DNA from: Microvirga sp. BSC39
GTDB taxonomy: Bacteria; Pseudomonadota; Alphaproteobacteria; Rhizobiales; Beijerinckiaceae
Assembly (NCBI RefSeq): GCF_000739015.1
Contig: NZ_JPUG01000079.1
Coordinates: 53,196-117,195, forward strand
Direction of reading: 5' to 3'
Length of the DNA: 64,000 bases
Below the pieces are notes generated by a model. The model ran no database searches, was not told where the DNA came from, and saw only the letters and a program-made list of their open reading frames with translations. A program made the position numbers and the translations under genes. This document shows positions 50,885-60,057 of this stretch, in pieces. Within the stretch, counting starts at the first letter, position 1. Every line of letters starts with the position of its first letter.

Positions 50885-52278
50885 CCGGACTGTCACCGCT
50901 CGTCAAACGGTTCGCCAGCCGTCCCATCGCGGTCCGTCTGGCGGTCTCCTCCGTGTTCTGGAGCTTCGTGATCCTGCTCATCGCGGGGCTTATCCTGTCG
51001 ACCCTCTATCGGGACAACACGGAGCGGGCCTTCGACCAGCGGCTTCTCGTCTATGCCAACACCCTGGCCTCCAACCTCGTCGGGCCGGGCGACCCCGACC
51101 GGGATCTCGGACCCATCGGCGATCCCCGGTTCGAGCTGCCTCTGTCGGGCTGGTACTGGCAGGTGGCGCGCCCCAATGCGGCCCCGGCCGAGATCCGATC
51201 CTCGAAATCCCTTTTCGGCGGGCAGTTGCCCACCCTCGTCGCCGGCGATGACCGGTTCGGGCAGATCCGCCGTGGCTACGGCCGGGCGCCGGACGATCGC
51301 AACCTGCGGGTGATCGAACGGGACATCGATCTCGGCGAGGACGGACGTTACATCATCCGCGTGGCCGGGCCCGCCGACGAGATCGAAGCTGCGGTGCGGG
51401 ACTTCATCTTCGCGCTGACCGTCACCTTCGCGCTTCTCGGCATGGGGCTTGGCTTCACCACGCTGCTGCAGATCCGCTTCGGCCTCCGGCCCCTGTCGAA
51501 TCTGCGCAGCGCTCTCGGGGCCATCCGGCAGGGAGAGGCGGAGCGCATTGTGGGCGAGTATCCCCGCGACATCTCCCCGCTTGCCAGCGAATTGAACCTT
51601 CTCCTCGACACCAACCGGGAGATTCTGGAGCGCGCCCGCACGCAGGTCGGCAACCTCGCCCACGCGCTCAAGACGCCGCTCAGCGTGATCATGAACGAGG
51701 CGGAGAACGCCCCCGAGGACGTGGCCGCCAGGGTCCGCGAGCAGGCGACTCTCATGCGCGATCAGGTCAATTACTATCTCGACCGGGCCCGCGCGGCGGC
51801 GCTGGCCGGCACGCTCGGCACGCTGACCGAAGCCGAGCCCGTGATTGCGGGATTGGCCCGCACCTTCGCGAAGATCTACCGCGATAAGGATCTGGAGGTG
51901 GAACTCGCGATTCCACCGGACCTGCGCTTTCGCGGCGAGAAGCAGGATCTCGAGGAGATGGCCGGCAACCTCATCGACAACGCGGCCAAATGGGCCTCCG
52001 GCAAGGTCGTGGTGGCCACCGAGATCGTCCGTGACGAAGACCGGCCGCGCTTCCGCCTGCTCATCGACGACGACGGGCCGGGACTGCCCGAGGCCGCACG
52101 GGCCGATATGCTGAAGCGCGGGCGACGGCTCGACGAGACGAAGCCGGGCTCGGGCCTCGGCCTCTCCATCGTCAGCGATCTGGCGAGCCTCTATCGGGGC
52201 TCGCTCAAGCTCGACGCTTCGCCCATGGGGGGCTTGCGCGCGATCCTGGAACTCCCGGGGGATAGGAGTTCCTCTTAA
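50881..52278 (+). CDS. feuQ: Sensor histidine kinase, FeuQ/PhoQ-like
   Basis: A 465-aa membrane kinase. Two spans (~residues 20-40 and ~170-195) flank a periplasmic sensor domain; a HAMP-like linker leads to the phosphoacceptor box VGNLAHALKTPLSVIMNEAE, the HxLKTP form of PhoQ/FeuQ kinases. The ATPase domain has GNLIDNAAKWASG (N-box), DDDGPGLP and GSGLGLSIV. The start overlaps the regulator stop (GTGA). The pair probably senses an envelope signal, perhaps with the PepSY-like protein. Confidence 0.8.
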   Translation: MTGLSPLVKRFASRPIAVRLAVSSVFWSFVILLIAGLILSTLYRDNTERAFDQRLLVYANTLASNLVGPGDPDRDLGPIGDPRFELPLSGWYWQVARPNAAPAEIRSSKSLFGGQLPTLVAGDDRFGQIRRGYGRAPDDRNLRVIERDIDLGEDGRYIIRVAGPADEIEAAVRDFIFALTVTFALLGMGLGFTTLLQIRFGLRPLSNLRSALGAIRQGEAERIVGEYPRDISPLASELNLLLDTNREILERARTQVGNLAHALKTPLSVIMNEAENAPEDVAARVREQATLMRDQVNYYLDRARAAALAGTLGTLTEAEPVIAGLARTFAKIYRDKDLEVELAIPPDLRFRGEKQDLEEMAGNLIDNAAKWASGKVVVATEIVRDEDRPRFRLLIDDDGPGLPEAARADMLKRGRRLDETKPGSGLGLSIVSDLASLYRGSLKLDASPMGGLRAILELPGDRSSS

Positions 52279-52343
52279 GGAGATTTACGCGTGACACCGT
52301 GCCACCGTCGTGCTTGAGGAGGACACGGAGTAAATAGGACTTT

Positions 52344-53450
52344 ATGGTGATCTGGATCATTCTTTTGGCAATGACGGCTGCGGCCGTGATGGCGGTGTTG
52401 TGGCCGCTGTCGCGCCATTATGCCGTCGGGCGCCAGGCCGATCCGGACACGCAATTCTACCGCGAGCAGATCGCCGAGATCGAGCGCGATCTGGCCCGCG
52501 GCGTGCTTCTCCCCAACGAGGCCGAAGCCGCCAAGACCGAGGCCGGACGCCGGCTGCTGCGGGCCACGGGCGTGCAGGCCGAAGAGGCCTTTGCCGCCGT
52601 GGGCGAGCCGGCCCTGCGCCGCCGCCGCGCCGCATCGACGCTGGCCCTGTCGATCATCCCGCTTCTGGCGCTGGCGACCTATGAGATCTACGGCTCGCCC
52701 CAATTGCTGAGCGAACCGCCGGGCGCACGGATGCAGCCGCAGCAGGCCGGCAACATCAATCTGCTCGGCGCCGTGGCCGAGATCGAGGCGCATCTCGCAA
52801 GCAACCCGCAGGACGGGCGCGGCTGGGAGGTGATCGCCCCGGTCTACCTGCGCATGGGCCGCATCGAGGATGCGGTGAAGGCCTATGAATTGGCCATCCG
52901 TCATCAGGCGCCCGATGCCGTGCGTTTTGCCAATTACGGCGAGGCCCTGGTGCTCGCCAAGGACGGGTTGATCTCGGCGGAGGCGCAGGCCGCCTTCGAG
53001 CAGGCGGTCAAGCTCGATCCGAGCGCACCCAAGGCCCAGTTCTACCTTGCCCGCGCGGCCGTGCAGGACGGACAGACCGACAAGGCCAAGACCATTCTTC
53101 AGGAGTTGATCGCCTCTTCGCCCGCCGATGCGCCGTGGGTGGATGCGGTGAGGCAGGAACTGGCGGCGCTCGGCGAACCTCAACCCGAGGCAGCCCCGGC
53201 CGGGGCGCCGCAGATCGGCCCGGAGGCGATTGCCGGCATGGTGGCGGGGCTTGCGAGCCGTCTGGAAGCGCAAGGCGGCTCCGCCGAGGAATGGGCCCGG
53301 CTGATGCGCTCCTACGCGGTGCTGGGACAGCGCGACAAGGCTACTGACGCGGCCAAGCGCGCCCGGCAGGCGCTGGCGCAGGATACCGAGGCCTTGAAGA
53401 CCATCGACTCGATGGCCCAGGAACTGAAACTGACCGACGCACAGCCATGA
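52344..53450 (+). CDS. cycH: Cytochrome c biogenesis protein CcmI
   Basis: A 368-aa protein: two N-terminal membrane spans (VIWIILLAMTAAAVMAVLWPL and ASTLALSIIPLLALATYEIY) with the cytoplasmic CcmI signature FYREQIAEIERDLARGVL between them, then periplasmic TPR repeats (AVAEIEAHLASNPQDGRGWE, RMGRIEDAVKAYELAI). It presents apocytochrome c to the haem ligation complex. First of the cycHJKL operon, overlapping cycJ by four bases. Confidence 0.93.
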   Translation: MVIWIILLAMTAAAVMAVLWPLSRHYAVGRQADPDTQFYREQIAEIERDLARGVLLPNEAEAAKTEAGRRLLRATGVQAEEAFAAVGEPALRRRRAASTLALSIIPLLALATYEIYGSPQLLSEPPGARMQPQQAGNINLLGAVAEIEAHLASNPQDGRGWEVIAPVYLRMGRIEDAVKAYELAIRHQAPDAVRFANYGEALVLAKDGLISAEAQAAFEQAVKLDPSAPKAQFYLARAAVQDGQTDKAKTILQELIASSPADAPWVDAVRQELAALGEPQPEAAPAGAPQIGPEAIAGMVAGLASRLEAQGGSAEEWARLMRSYAVLGQRDKATDAAKRARQALAQDTEALKTIDSMAQELKLTDAQP

Positions 53451-53905
53451 CGAGAAAACAACGCCGCCTGACCCTTATCGGAGTTGCCGGATGCGTCCTC
53501 GCGGTCGCACTCGGGCTCGTGCTCTACGCCATGAACGACACGATCGTGTTCTTCAACTCGCCGGCCGACATCCAGGCGAAGAGCGTGCAGCCCGGCACGC
53601 GCATCCGCCTCGGCGGCCTCGTGAAGGAGGGTTCCGTACAGCGCGGGGCCGATCAGCAGATCACCTTCGAGGTCATGGATGCCGAGGCCGTGATCAAGGT
53701 GAACTACAAGGGGCTGCTGCCCGACCTGTTCCGCGAAGGGCAGGGGGTCGTGGCCGAGGGCATTCTGGAAAGCCCTGGCGCTTTCCGGGCCGACTCGGTT
53801 CTCGCCAAGCACGACGAGAACTACATGCCGCGCGAAGTGGCCGATACGCTGAAGAAACAGGGTCACTGGCAGGGCGAGGCCAATGCCGCGCCCAAGACCC
53901 AGTAA
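53447..53905 (+). CDS. cycJ: Haem chaperone CcmE
   Basis: A 152-aa membrane-anchored haem carrier: a short basic start, one span (LIGVAGCVLAVALGLVLYAM) and an OB-fold with the haem-attaching His in VLAKHDENYMP. It receives haem and passes it to CcmF for cytochrome c maturation in the periplasm. Overlaps cycH (ATGA). Confidence 0.95.
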   Translation: MTRKQRRLTLIGVAGCVLAVALGLVLYAMNDTIVFFNSPADIQAKSVQPGTRIRLGGLVKEGSVQRGADQQITFEVMDAEAVIKVNYKGLLPDLFREGQGVVAEGILESPGAFRADSVLAKHDENYMPREVADTLKKQGHWQGEANAAPKTQ

Positions 53906-53933
53906 AGAGACCCAGTAGCAAGGGAGAACCCTC

Positions 53934-55916
53934 GTGTTGGTCGAGGCCGGACATTTCGCACTCGCGCTCGCCCTGGGCCTGTCGCTGATCCAGTTCCTCG
54001 TGCCGCTCTGGGGCGCACGCGCCAACGATCCCGTGCTGATGGCCGTGGCGCCGACGAGCGCGCTCGCGGTCTTCGCCTGCATCGCCTTCTCGTTCCTGGC
54101 CCTGACCTTCGCCTATCTGAGTTCCGACTTCTCGGTGCTCAACGTGGTGCAGAACTCGCACTCGGCAAAGCCGCTGATCTACAAGATCTCCGGCGTGTGG
54201 GGAAACCATGAGGGCTCCATGCTGCTCTGGGTGCTGATCCTGGCGCTGTTCGGCGCCGTGGTGGCGATCTCGCGCAACAGCATTCCCATGCGGCTGCAGG
54301 CGAACACACTCGCCGTTCAGGCCGCCGTCACCATCGCGTTCCTGCTCTTCATTCTCACCACGTCCAACCCCTTCACGCGCGTCGTTCCGGCAGCGCTCGA
54401 GGGGCAGGACCTCAACCCGCTGCTGCAGGATCCTGGCCTCGCGATCCATCCGCCGCTTCTCTACATCGGCTATGTGGGCTTCTCGATCTCGTTCGCCTTC
54501 GCCTGCGCGGCGCTCATCGACGGGCGCATCGATGCGGTGTGGGCCAGGATCGTCCGCCCCTGGACGCTCGGCGCCTGGGCGTTCCTGACGCTGGGCATCG
54601 CCATGGGCTCCTACTGGGCCTATTACGAACTCGGCTGGGGCGGCTGGTGGTTCTGGGACCCTGTGGAGAACGCCTCGCTCATGCCGTGGCTTGCCGGCAC
54701 GGCGCTCATGCACTCCACCGTGGTAATGGAGAAGCGTGACGCGCTGAAAGTCTGGACGATCCTGCTCGCCATCCTGACCTTCTCGCTCTCGCTGCTCGGC
54801 ACATTCCTGGTGCGCTCCGGCGTGCTGACCTCCGTCCATTCCTTCGCGGTGGATCCGGAGCGCGGCACCTTCATTCTCGGCATCCTGATCCTGTTCATCG
54901 GCGGCTCGCTGGCGCTCTTTGCCTGGCGCGCGCCCATGCTCAAGCAGGGTGGCCTGTTCGCGCCCGTCTCCCGCGAGGGCGCGCTCGTGGTCAACAACCT
55001 GTTCCTGGCCACGGCGTGTGCCACCGTGTTCATCGGCACGCTCTATCCTCTGGCGCTCGAGGTGCTGACGGGTGAGAAGATCTCCGTTGGCGCGCCGTTC
55101 TTCAACTTCACCTTCCTGCCGCTGATCGTGCCGCTCCTGCTGCTCCTGCCGCTCGGGCAGACGCTCGCCTGGAAGCGCGGCAACTTCCTCGGTACGGCCC
55201 AGCGGCTTTATGCGGTGTTCGGCCTCTCGATCCTGGCTACGATCGTGATGTTCGCCTTCACCTATGGCGGCCCGGTGGCGGCGCCTCTCGGCATCGGGCT
55301 TGGGCTTTACTTGGTGCTCGGCTCGCTCAACGAAATCGTGACCCGCTCCTGGTCGAAGGGCACGCCTCTGGCGGTTGCGTTGCGTAAAGCGCGAGGGCTG
55401 CCGCGCTCCGCCTGGGGCACGTCCATTGCTCATGCGGGCGTGGGCCTCACCGTGATCGGCATCGCGGCCACGGCCTGGGGCGTCGAGGCCATCGGCAGCC
55501 TGAAGGTGGGCGAGCGCCTCAAGGGCGGCGATTACGAGGTGCGGCTCGAACGGGTCATCCCGCGTGTCGAGGCCAATTACCGCGAGGAAGCGGCCGTCCT
55601 GACCGTGTTCAGCTCCGGCCGCGAGATCGGCACCCTTGAGTCAATGAAGCGGCTCTACGTCACCCGCGGCATGCCGACCACGGAGGCCGGAATCCTGACC
55701 GTCGGCCTCGGCCAGGTCTATGCCAGCATCGGCGATGCGCAGCCGGATGGATCGATCGGCATCAGGCTCTACCACAAGCCCCTCGTCCTGCTGATCTGGA
55801 TCGGCTCCCTCGTGATGGCCATCGGCGGCGGCATCTCGCTCACCGACCGGCGCCTGCGCATCGGCGCCCCGGTTCCCGCCAAGGCGATGCCACCTCATGC
55901 GGTTCCTGCGGAGTAG
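53934..55916 (+). CDS. cycK: Haem lyase subunit CcmF
   Basis: A 660-aa protein with about 14-15 membrane spans. The WWD haem-handling motif is WGGWWFWDPVENASLMPW (~residue 230-247), and the conserved VWGNHEGSMLLW and HPPLLYIGYVG segments are present. It reduces and attaches haem to apocytochrome c with CcmH and CcmI. The start is GTG, preceded by AGGGAG. Confidence 0.95.
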   Translation: MLVEAGHFALALALGLSLIQFLVPLWGARANDPVLMAVAPTSALAVFACIAFSFLALTFAYLSSDFSVLNVVQNSHSAKPLIYKISGVWGNHEGSMLLWVLILALFGAVVAISRNSIPMRLQANTLAVQAAVTIAFLLFILTTSNPFTRVVPAALEGQDLNPLLQDPGLAIHPPLLYIGYVGFSISFAFACAALIDGRIDAVWARIVRPWTLGAWAFLTLGIAMGSYWAYYELGWGGWWFWDPVENASLMPWLAGTALMHSTVVMEKRDALKVWTILLAILTFSLSLLGTFLVRSGVLTSVHSFAVDPERGTFILGILILFIGGSLALFAWRAPMLKQGGLFAPVSREGALVVNNLFLATACATVFIGTLYPLALEVLTGEKISVGAPFFNFTFLPLIVPLLLLLPLGQTLAWKRGNFLGTAQRLYAVFGLSILATIVMFAFTYGGPVAAPLGIGLGLYLVLGSLNEIVTRSWSKGTPLAVALRKARGLPRSAWGTSIAHAGVGLTVIGIAATAWGVEAIGSLKVGERLKGGDYEVRLERVIPRVEANYREEAAVLTVFSSGREIGTLESMKRLYVTRGMPTTEAGILTVGLGQVYASIGDAQPDGSIGIRLYHKPLVLLIWIGSLVMAIGGGISLTDRRLRIGAPVPAKAMPPHAVPAE

Positions 55917-55919
55917 GCC

Positions 55920-56384
55920 ATGCGCTACGTCCTCGCCCTCTTTGCAGCCCTGCTCTTCAGCGCCTCCGCCTTCGCCGTTCAACCGGGCGAGGTGCTGAAG
56001 GATCCGGCCCTCGAAAAGCGCGCCCGCGAAATCTCGGCGGGTCTGCGCTGCCTCGTCTGCCAGAACCAGTCCATCGACGATTCCGATGCCCAGCTCGCCA
56101 AGGACCTGCGCCTTCTTGTGCGCGAGCGGCTGGTCGCCGGCGATACGAACGATCAGGTGGAGAGCTTCCTCGTCCAGCGCTACGGCGAGTTCGTCCTGCT
56201 GAAACCCACCTTCGGCGCCCACACCCTGCTGCTCTGGCTAACGCCCGCCCTGGTGCTGATCCTCGGCGGCCTCGGTGCATACGCGGCCATGCGCAGGCGC
56301 CCGCAGCCAGCCGCCGCAGCCCTCGACGAGGAGGAGCGCAAGGCGTTGGACGCGCTGCTGAGCCAGGACAAATCCGCCTCCTGA
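55920..56384 (+). CDS. cycL: Cytochrome c maturation thioredoxin-like CcmH
   Basis: A 154-aa protein with a signal peptide (ALFAALLFSASAFAV), the redox motif LRCLVCQNQS that reduces the apocytochrome haem-binding cysteines, and a C-terminal membrane anchor (LLLWLTPALVLILGGLGAYAAM). It starts 3 bases after cycK. Last gene of the operon; htrA follows after ~100 bases. Confidence 0.95.
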   Translation: MRYVLALFAALLFSASAFAVQPGEVLKDPALEKRAREISAGLRCLVCQNQSIDDSDAQLAKDLRLLVRERLVAGDTNDQVESFLVQRYGEFVLLKPTFGAHTLLLWLTPALVLILGGLGAYAAMRRRPQPAAAALDEEERKALDALLSQDKSAS

Positions 56385-56490
56385 CCAAACCTTACCAACA
56401 TTTCATCTTGGGGTGAGGGTACCGTAAGGCGCCAGCCCCCATCTTGCTCCCATGACGAACCGCCAAGGGTTCATCCAGGAGAGACAAGAG

Positions 56491-57693
56491 ATGTTGGACA
56501 AGGTTTCCACCCCCGCCCGCAAGCGCACCGCGACATGGCTCGGCGCAGCGGCCGTGGCTGCGTTGATCGCAGGCGGCGCCGTCGAGAGCGGTCTGGTTGC
56601 CCCCAATGCCGCCCATGCCGAGCTGCGCTCCATGGCTCAGCCGGTTCAGAACCTCCCGTCCTTCGCCGACGTGATCGAGCGGGTGAAGCCCGCTGTGGTT
56701 TCCGTGAAGGTCAAGGTGCAGAACGTGGCCGACCGCGACGACGAGGACGGCCCGCGCTTCTCCGCGCCGGATCTACCCCCGGGCCACCCGATGGAGCGCT
56801 TCTTCCGCCAGTTCCGCGACGGCGAGCGCGGCGACCGTGGCCAGCGGCGCGAGCAGCCCCGCCGGTTCGGCCAGTCCATGGGTTCGGGCTTCTTCGTCTC
56901 GGCTGACGGCTACCTCGTGACCAACAACCACGTGGTCGACAAGGGCTCCGAGGTCGAGATCACCATGGACGACGGCAGGACGCTCGACGCCAAGGTGGTC
57001 GGCACCGACCCGAAGACCGACCTCGCCCTGCTGAAGGTCGAGGGCAGCGACTTCCCCTACGTCCGCCTGGCAGGCCAGAAGGCCCGCATCGGTGACTGGG
57101 TGGTGGCCATCGGCAACCCGTTCGGCCTCGGCGGCACGGTGACGGCGGGCATCGTCTCGGCCCAGCACCGCGACATCGGCGCCGGTCCCTACGACGACTT
57201 CATCCAGATCGACGCCTCCGTAAACCGGGGCAACTCGGGTGGGCCAACCTTCAACCTCGCAGGCGAGGTCGTGGGCGTGAACACGGCGATCTTCTCGCCG
57301 TCGGGCGGCAATGTGGGTATTGCGTTTGCCATTCCGGCGAGCACGGTCGAGACCGTCGTTGCGTCCCTGAAGGAGAGCGGCTCCGTGACCCGCGGCTTCA
57401 TCGGCGTGCAGATGCAGCCGGTGACCAAGGAGATCGCCGAGGCCATCGGCCTGAAGGAGCCCAAGGGCGCCCTCGTGGCCGAGGCCATGAAGGACGGCCC
57501 CGCGGCTAAGGCCGGTGTCAAGACGGGCGACACGATCATCGCCGTCGACGGGCAGCCGATCAACGAGGCCAAGGACCTCTCCCGCAAGGTGGCCAATGTC
57601 GCCCCGGGCAAGAGCCTGTCGCTCACGCTCTGGCGTGACGGCAAGGAGCGGAACGTGACCCTCGAGGTCGCGAGCCAGCCGAAGGGCGTCTGA
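56491..57693 (+). CDS. degP: HtrA/DegP-family serine protease with one PDZ domain
   Basis: A 400-aa periplasmic protease. After a signal/anchor (TWLGAAAVAALIAGGAVE) the trypsin-like domain has His in VTNNHVVDKG, Asp in DPKTDLALLKV and Ser in NRGNSGGPTFN. One PDZ domain (~residues 300-395: TRGFIGVQMQPVTKEIAEAI) ends the protein. Typical DegP proteins have two PDZ domains and ~500 aa; here the second is absent and nothing like it follows. ATG at 56491 with GGAGAG upstream is preferred over ATG 56452. It degrades or chaperones misfolded envelope proteins. Confidence 0.92.
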   Translation: MLDKVSTPARKRTATWLGAAAVAALIAGGAVESGLVAPNAAHAELRSMAQPVQNLPSFADVIERVKPAVVSVKVKVQNVADRDDEDGPRFSAPDLPPGHPMERFFRQFRDGERGDRGQRREQPRRFGQSMGSGFFVSADGYLVTNNHVVDKGSEVEITMDDGRTLDAKVVGTDPKTDLALLKVEGSDFPYVRLAGQKARIGDWVVAIGNPFGLGGTVTAGIVSAQHRDIGAGPYDDFIQIDASVNRGNSGGPTFNLAGEVVGVNTAIFSPSGGNVGIAFAIPASTVETVVASLKESGSVTRGFIGVQMQPVTKEIAEAIGLKEPKGALVAEAMKDGPAAKAGVKTGDTIIAVDGQPINEAKDLSRKVANVAPGKSLSLTLWRDGKERNVTLEVASQPKGV

Positions 57694-57758
57694 TCCTTCG
57701 GATAAGGAGATGGACACCAGGCTTTCCTGTTGATTGCCCCCGACACCTGGTGTCTTCT

Positions 57759-57812
57759 GCCCGCGGCGGATCGGTCTTTCCCCTCCAGGACCGGTCCGCC
57801 GACGGGCTTTTT
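57759..57812 (+). terminator. Terminator of the degP gene
   Basis: A long stem (GCCCGCGGCGGATCGGTC against GACCGGTCCGCCGACGGGC, one bulge and one mismatch) is followed by TTTTT. It lies ~65 bases after degP and just before the next response regulator gene (57833), so the regulator must have a promoter close to or inside it, or depend on read-through. Confidence 0.85.
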
Positions 57813-57832
57813 CTTGTGTGGCGTGCAGGCCG

Positions 57833-58531
57833 ATGCGGATTCTGATCATCGAGGACGACCGGGAGGCAGCCTCCTATCTCGTCAAGGCGTTCCGGGAAGC
57901 GGGCCATGTGGCTGACCACGCCGCCGACGGCCTCGACGGCTATGCCATGGCGGAAGCAGGCGACTACGACGTGCTCGTGGTCGACCGCATGCTGCCCAAG
58001 CTCGACGGTCTCTCGTTGATCCGCTCCCTGCGCGAGCAGAAGGTGGAGGCGCCCGTGCTCATCCTCTCGGCCCTGGGCCAAGTGGACGACCGGGTGAAGG
58101 GACTACGCGCGGGCGGCGACGATTACCTGCCGAAACCTTACGCCTTCTCAGAGCTTCTTGCCCGCGTCGAGGTTCTCTCGCGCCGCCGTGCGTCCGCCCC
58201 CCATGCGGAGCCGACGGTCTACCGCATCGCCGATCTCGAACTCGACCGGCTGTCCCATCGCGTGACCCGGTCAGGGCAGGAGATCGTGCTGCAGCCGCGC
58301 GAGTTCCGGCTGCTCGAATACCTCATGAAGAACGCAAACCAGGTGGTCACCCGCACGATGCTGCTGGAGCATGTGTGGGATTACCACTTCGACCCTCAGA
58401 CCAACGTGATCGACGTTCACGTCTCGCGCCTGCGCGCCAAGATCGACAAGGGTTTCGACAAGCCGCTCATCCACACCATCCGCGGTGCGGGCTATACGGT
58501 GCGTGTGGGTGCCGAGGGGGACGAGGAATGA
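57833..58531 (+). CDS. OmpR-family response regulator
   Basis: A 232-aa regulator: MRILIIEDDREAASYLVKAF, phospho-Asp in VLVVDRMLPKLDGLSL, SALGQVDDRVKGLRAGGDDYLPKPYAFSELLAR (Lys conserved) and the C-terminal winged helix (LQPREFRLLEYLMKNANQVVTR, NVIDVHVSRLRAKIDKGFDK). The same gene order after htrA is found in rhizobia. It probably responds to envelope stress. Confidence 0.9.
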   Translation: MRILIIEDDREAASYLVKAFREAGHVADHAADGLDGYAMAEAGDYDVLVVDRMLPKLDGLSLIRSLREQKVEAPVLILSALGQVDDRVKGLRAGGDDYLPKPYAFSELLARVEVLSRRRASAPHAEPTVYRIADLELDRLSHRVTRSGQEIVLQPREFRLLEYLMKNANQVVTRTMLLEHVWDYHFDPQTNVIDVHVSRLRAKIDKGFDKPLIHTIRGAGYTVRVGAEGDEE

Positions 58532-58541
58532 GGCTACGGTC

Positions 58542-59963
58542 ATGACCGCCCTCGGCAAGCTCGTCCGCACGACCGCCTTCAAGCTGTCCCTCGCGTATCT
58601 CCTCATCTTCACCATCTTCGCCTTTGTCGGGCTCGGCTATGTCGCCTGGAACGCTCAGAGACTCCTCACCCAGCAATTCGTCTCCACCATCGAGAGCGAG
58701 ATCGACAGCCTGTCCAACCTGTACAGGTTCGGGGGGCTGCGCCGTCTTGTGACCAGCGTCGAGCGGAGATCGCGCGCGCCCGGCGCCTTGATCTATCTTG
58801 TCACGACCGAGACGGGCGAACGCATCGCCGGCAATGTCGGCGCGCTGCCTCCCGACGTGCTGGGCCGGACAGGCCAGTTCGAAACGCTCTACAACCGCAC
58901 CGACGAGACCGAAACGCGGCCCGATGTAGCCATCGTGCGCGTCTATCTCCTGCCTGGCGGGTTCAGGCTTCTCGTCGGACGCGACATCGAGGAGCGGCGC
59001 CGCCTGCGCGACATCATCCAACGTGCCTTCGGCTATTCGCTGCTGTTCATCGGCGTCCTCGGATGCCTCGGCGGATGGTTCATCACGCGCCGGGTGCTCA
59101 AGCGCGTCGACGACATGACGGACATCACGCGCCACATCATGGCGGGCGATCTCGGCGGGCGGCTGAAGGTGGCGGGAACCGGCGACGAACTCGACCGCCT
59201 GGCTCAGAACCTCAACGACATGCTCGATCGCATCGGCGAGCTGATGCGCGGCATGCAGGAGGTCTCGGACAACATCGCCCACGACCTCAAGACGCCGCTG
59301 ACGCGCCTGCGCAACAAGGCCGACGTGGCCCTGCGCACGGCCAAGACCCCCGACGAGCTGAAGACGGCGCTTGAGGCCACCATCGACGAGAGCGACAACC
59401 TCATCCGCATCTTCAACGCGCTCCTCATGATCGCACGGCTCGAAGCCGGCAGCGCCCGCGAGGGACTGGCCGATTTCGACGCTGCCGAGGCGGTGCGCGG
59501 CGTGGCCGAGCTCTACGATGCATTGGCTGAGGAAGCCGGAGTGGACCTGGAGGTCTCGGTCGAGGACGATCTGCCCGTTCACGGCAGCCGCGAGCTTCTC
59601 GGGCAGGCCATGTCGAACCTCCTCGACAATGCCCTCAAATACGGCGCCTCGTCCGACTCCCCCAACAAGACGATCGGTGTGTCGGCCCGTCGCCACGATG
59701 GCGAGGTGCGGATCGCGGTGGCCGACCGGGGTCCTGGCATTCCGGAGGCCGAGCGGGGCAGGGTGCTGGAGCGCTTCGTCCGCCTGGAGACGGCCCGCTC
59801 GCGTCCCGGCTTCGGCTTGGGCCTGAGCCTCGCGGCTGCCGTGGCGCGGCTCCACGGCGGGGTGCTCAGGCTTGAGGACAACGAGCCGGGCCTGAGGGTC
59901 GTGCTCGCCCTGCCGCTCAAAGCCGTGGAGCTTCCGCAACCGGCCCTTCAAAGTGCCGCTTAA
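58542..59963 (+). CDS. Sensor histidine kinase, EnvZ-like
   Basis: A 473-aa membrane kinase: two spans (SLAYLLIFTIFAFVGLGYVA; YSLLFIGVLGCLGGWFIT), a periplasmic sensor, a HAMP domain (RRVLKRVDDMTDITRHIMAGDL), phosphoacceptor DNIAHDLKTPLTRLRN and an ATPase domain with SNLLDNALKYG, ADRGPGIPE and GLGLSLAAAV. It begins 10 bases after the regulator stop and is its evident partner. Confidence 0.92.
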   Translation: MTALGKLVRTTAFKLSLAYLLIFTIFAFVGLGYVAWNAQRLLTQQFVSTIESEIDSLSNLYRFGGLRRLVTSVERRSRAPGALIYLVTTETGERIAGNVGALPPDVLGRTGQFETLYNRTDETETRPDVAIVRVYLLPGGFRLLVGRDIEERRRLRDIIQRAFGYSLLFIGVLGCLGGWFITRRVLKRVDDMTDITRHIMAGDLGGRLKVAGTGDELDRLAQNLNDMLDRIGELMRGMQEVSDNIAHDLKTPLTRLRNKADVALRTAKTPDELKTALEATIDESDNLIRIFNALLMIARLEAGSAREGLADFDAAEAVRGVAELYDALAEEAGVDLEVSVEDDLPVHGSRELLGQAMSNLLDNALKYGASSDSPNKTIGVSARRHDGEVRIAVADRGPGIPEAERGRVLERFVRLETARSRPGFGLGLSLAAAVARLHGGVLRLEDNEPGLRVVLALPLKAVELPQPALQSAA

Positions 59964-60057
59964 GCCTGAAGGATGAGAACCCCACGGCACTTTTCGGTTG
60001 CCTCTGAAGGCCCGGCGTGAACACTCGGGCCATCTTGAGGAAACGAAGAGACCCGCT

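Noticed and set aside
53694..55433. 579-codon minus-strand frame opposite cycK
   Set aside because: Composition (Arg/Glu/Gln/His-rich) is typical of a complement of membrane-protein codons; cycJ and cycK are certain on the plus strand.
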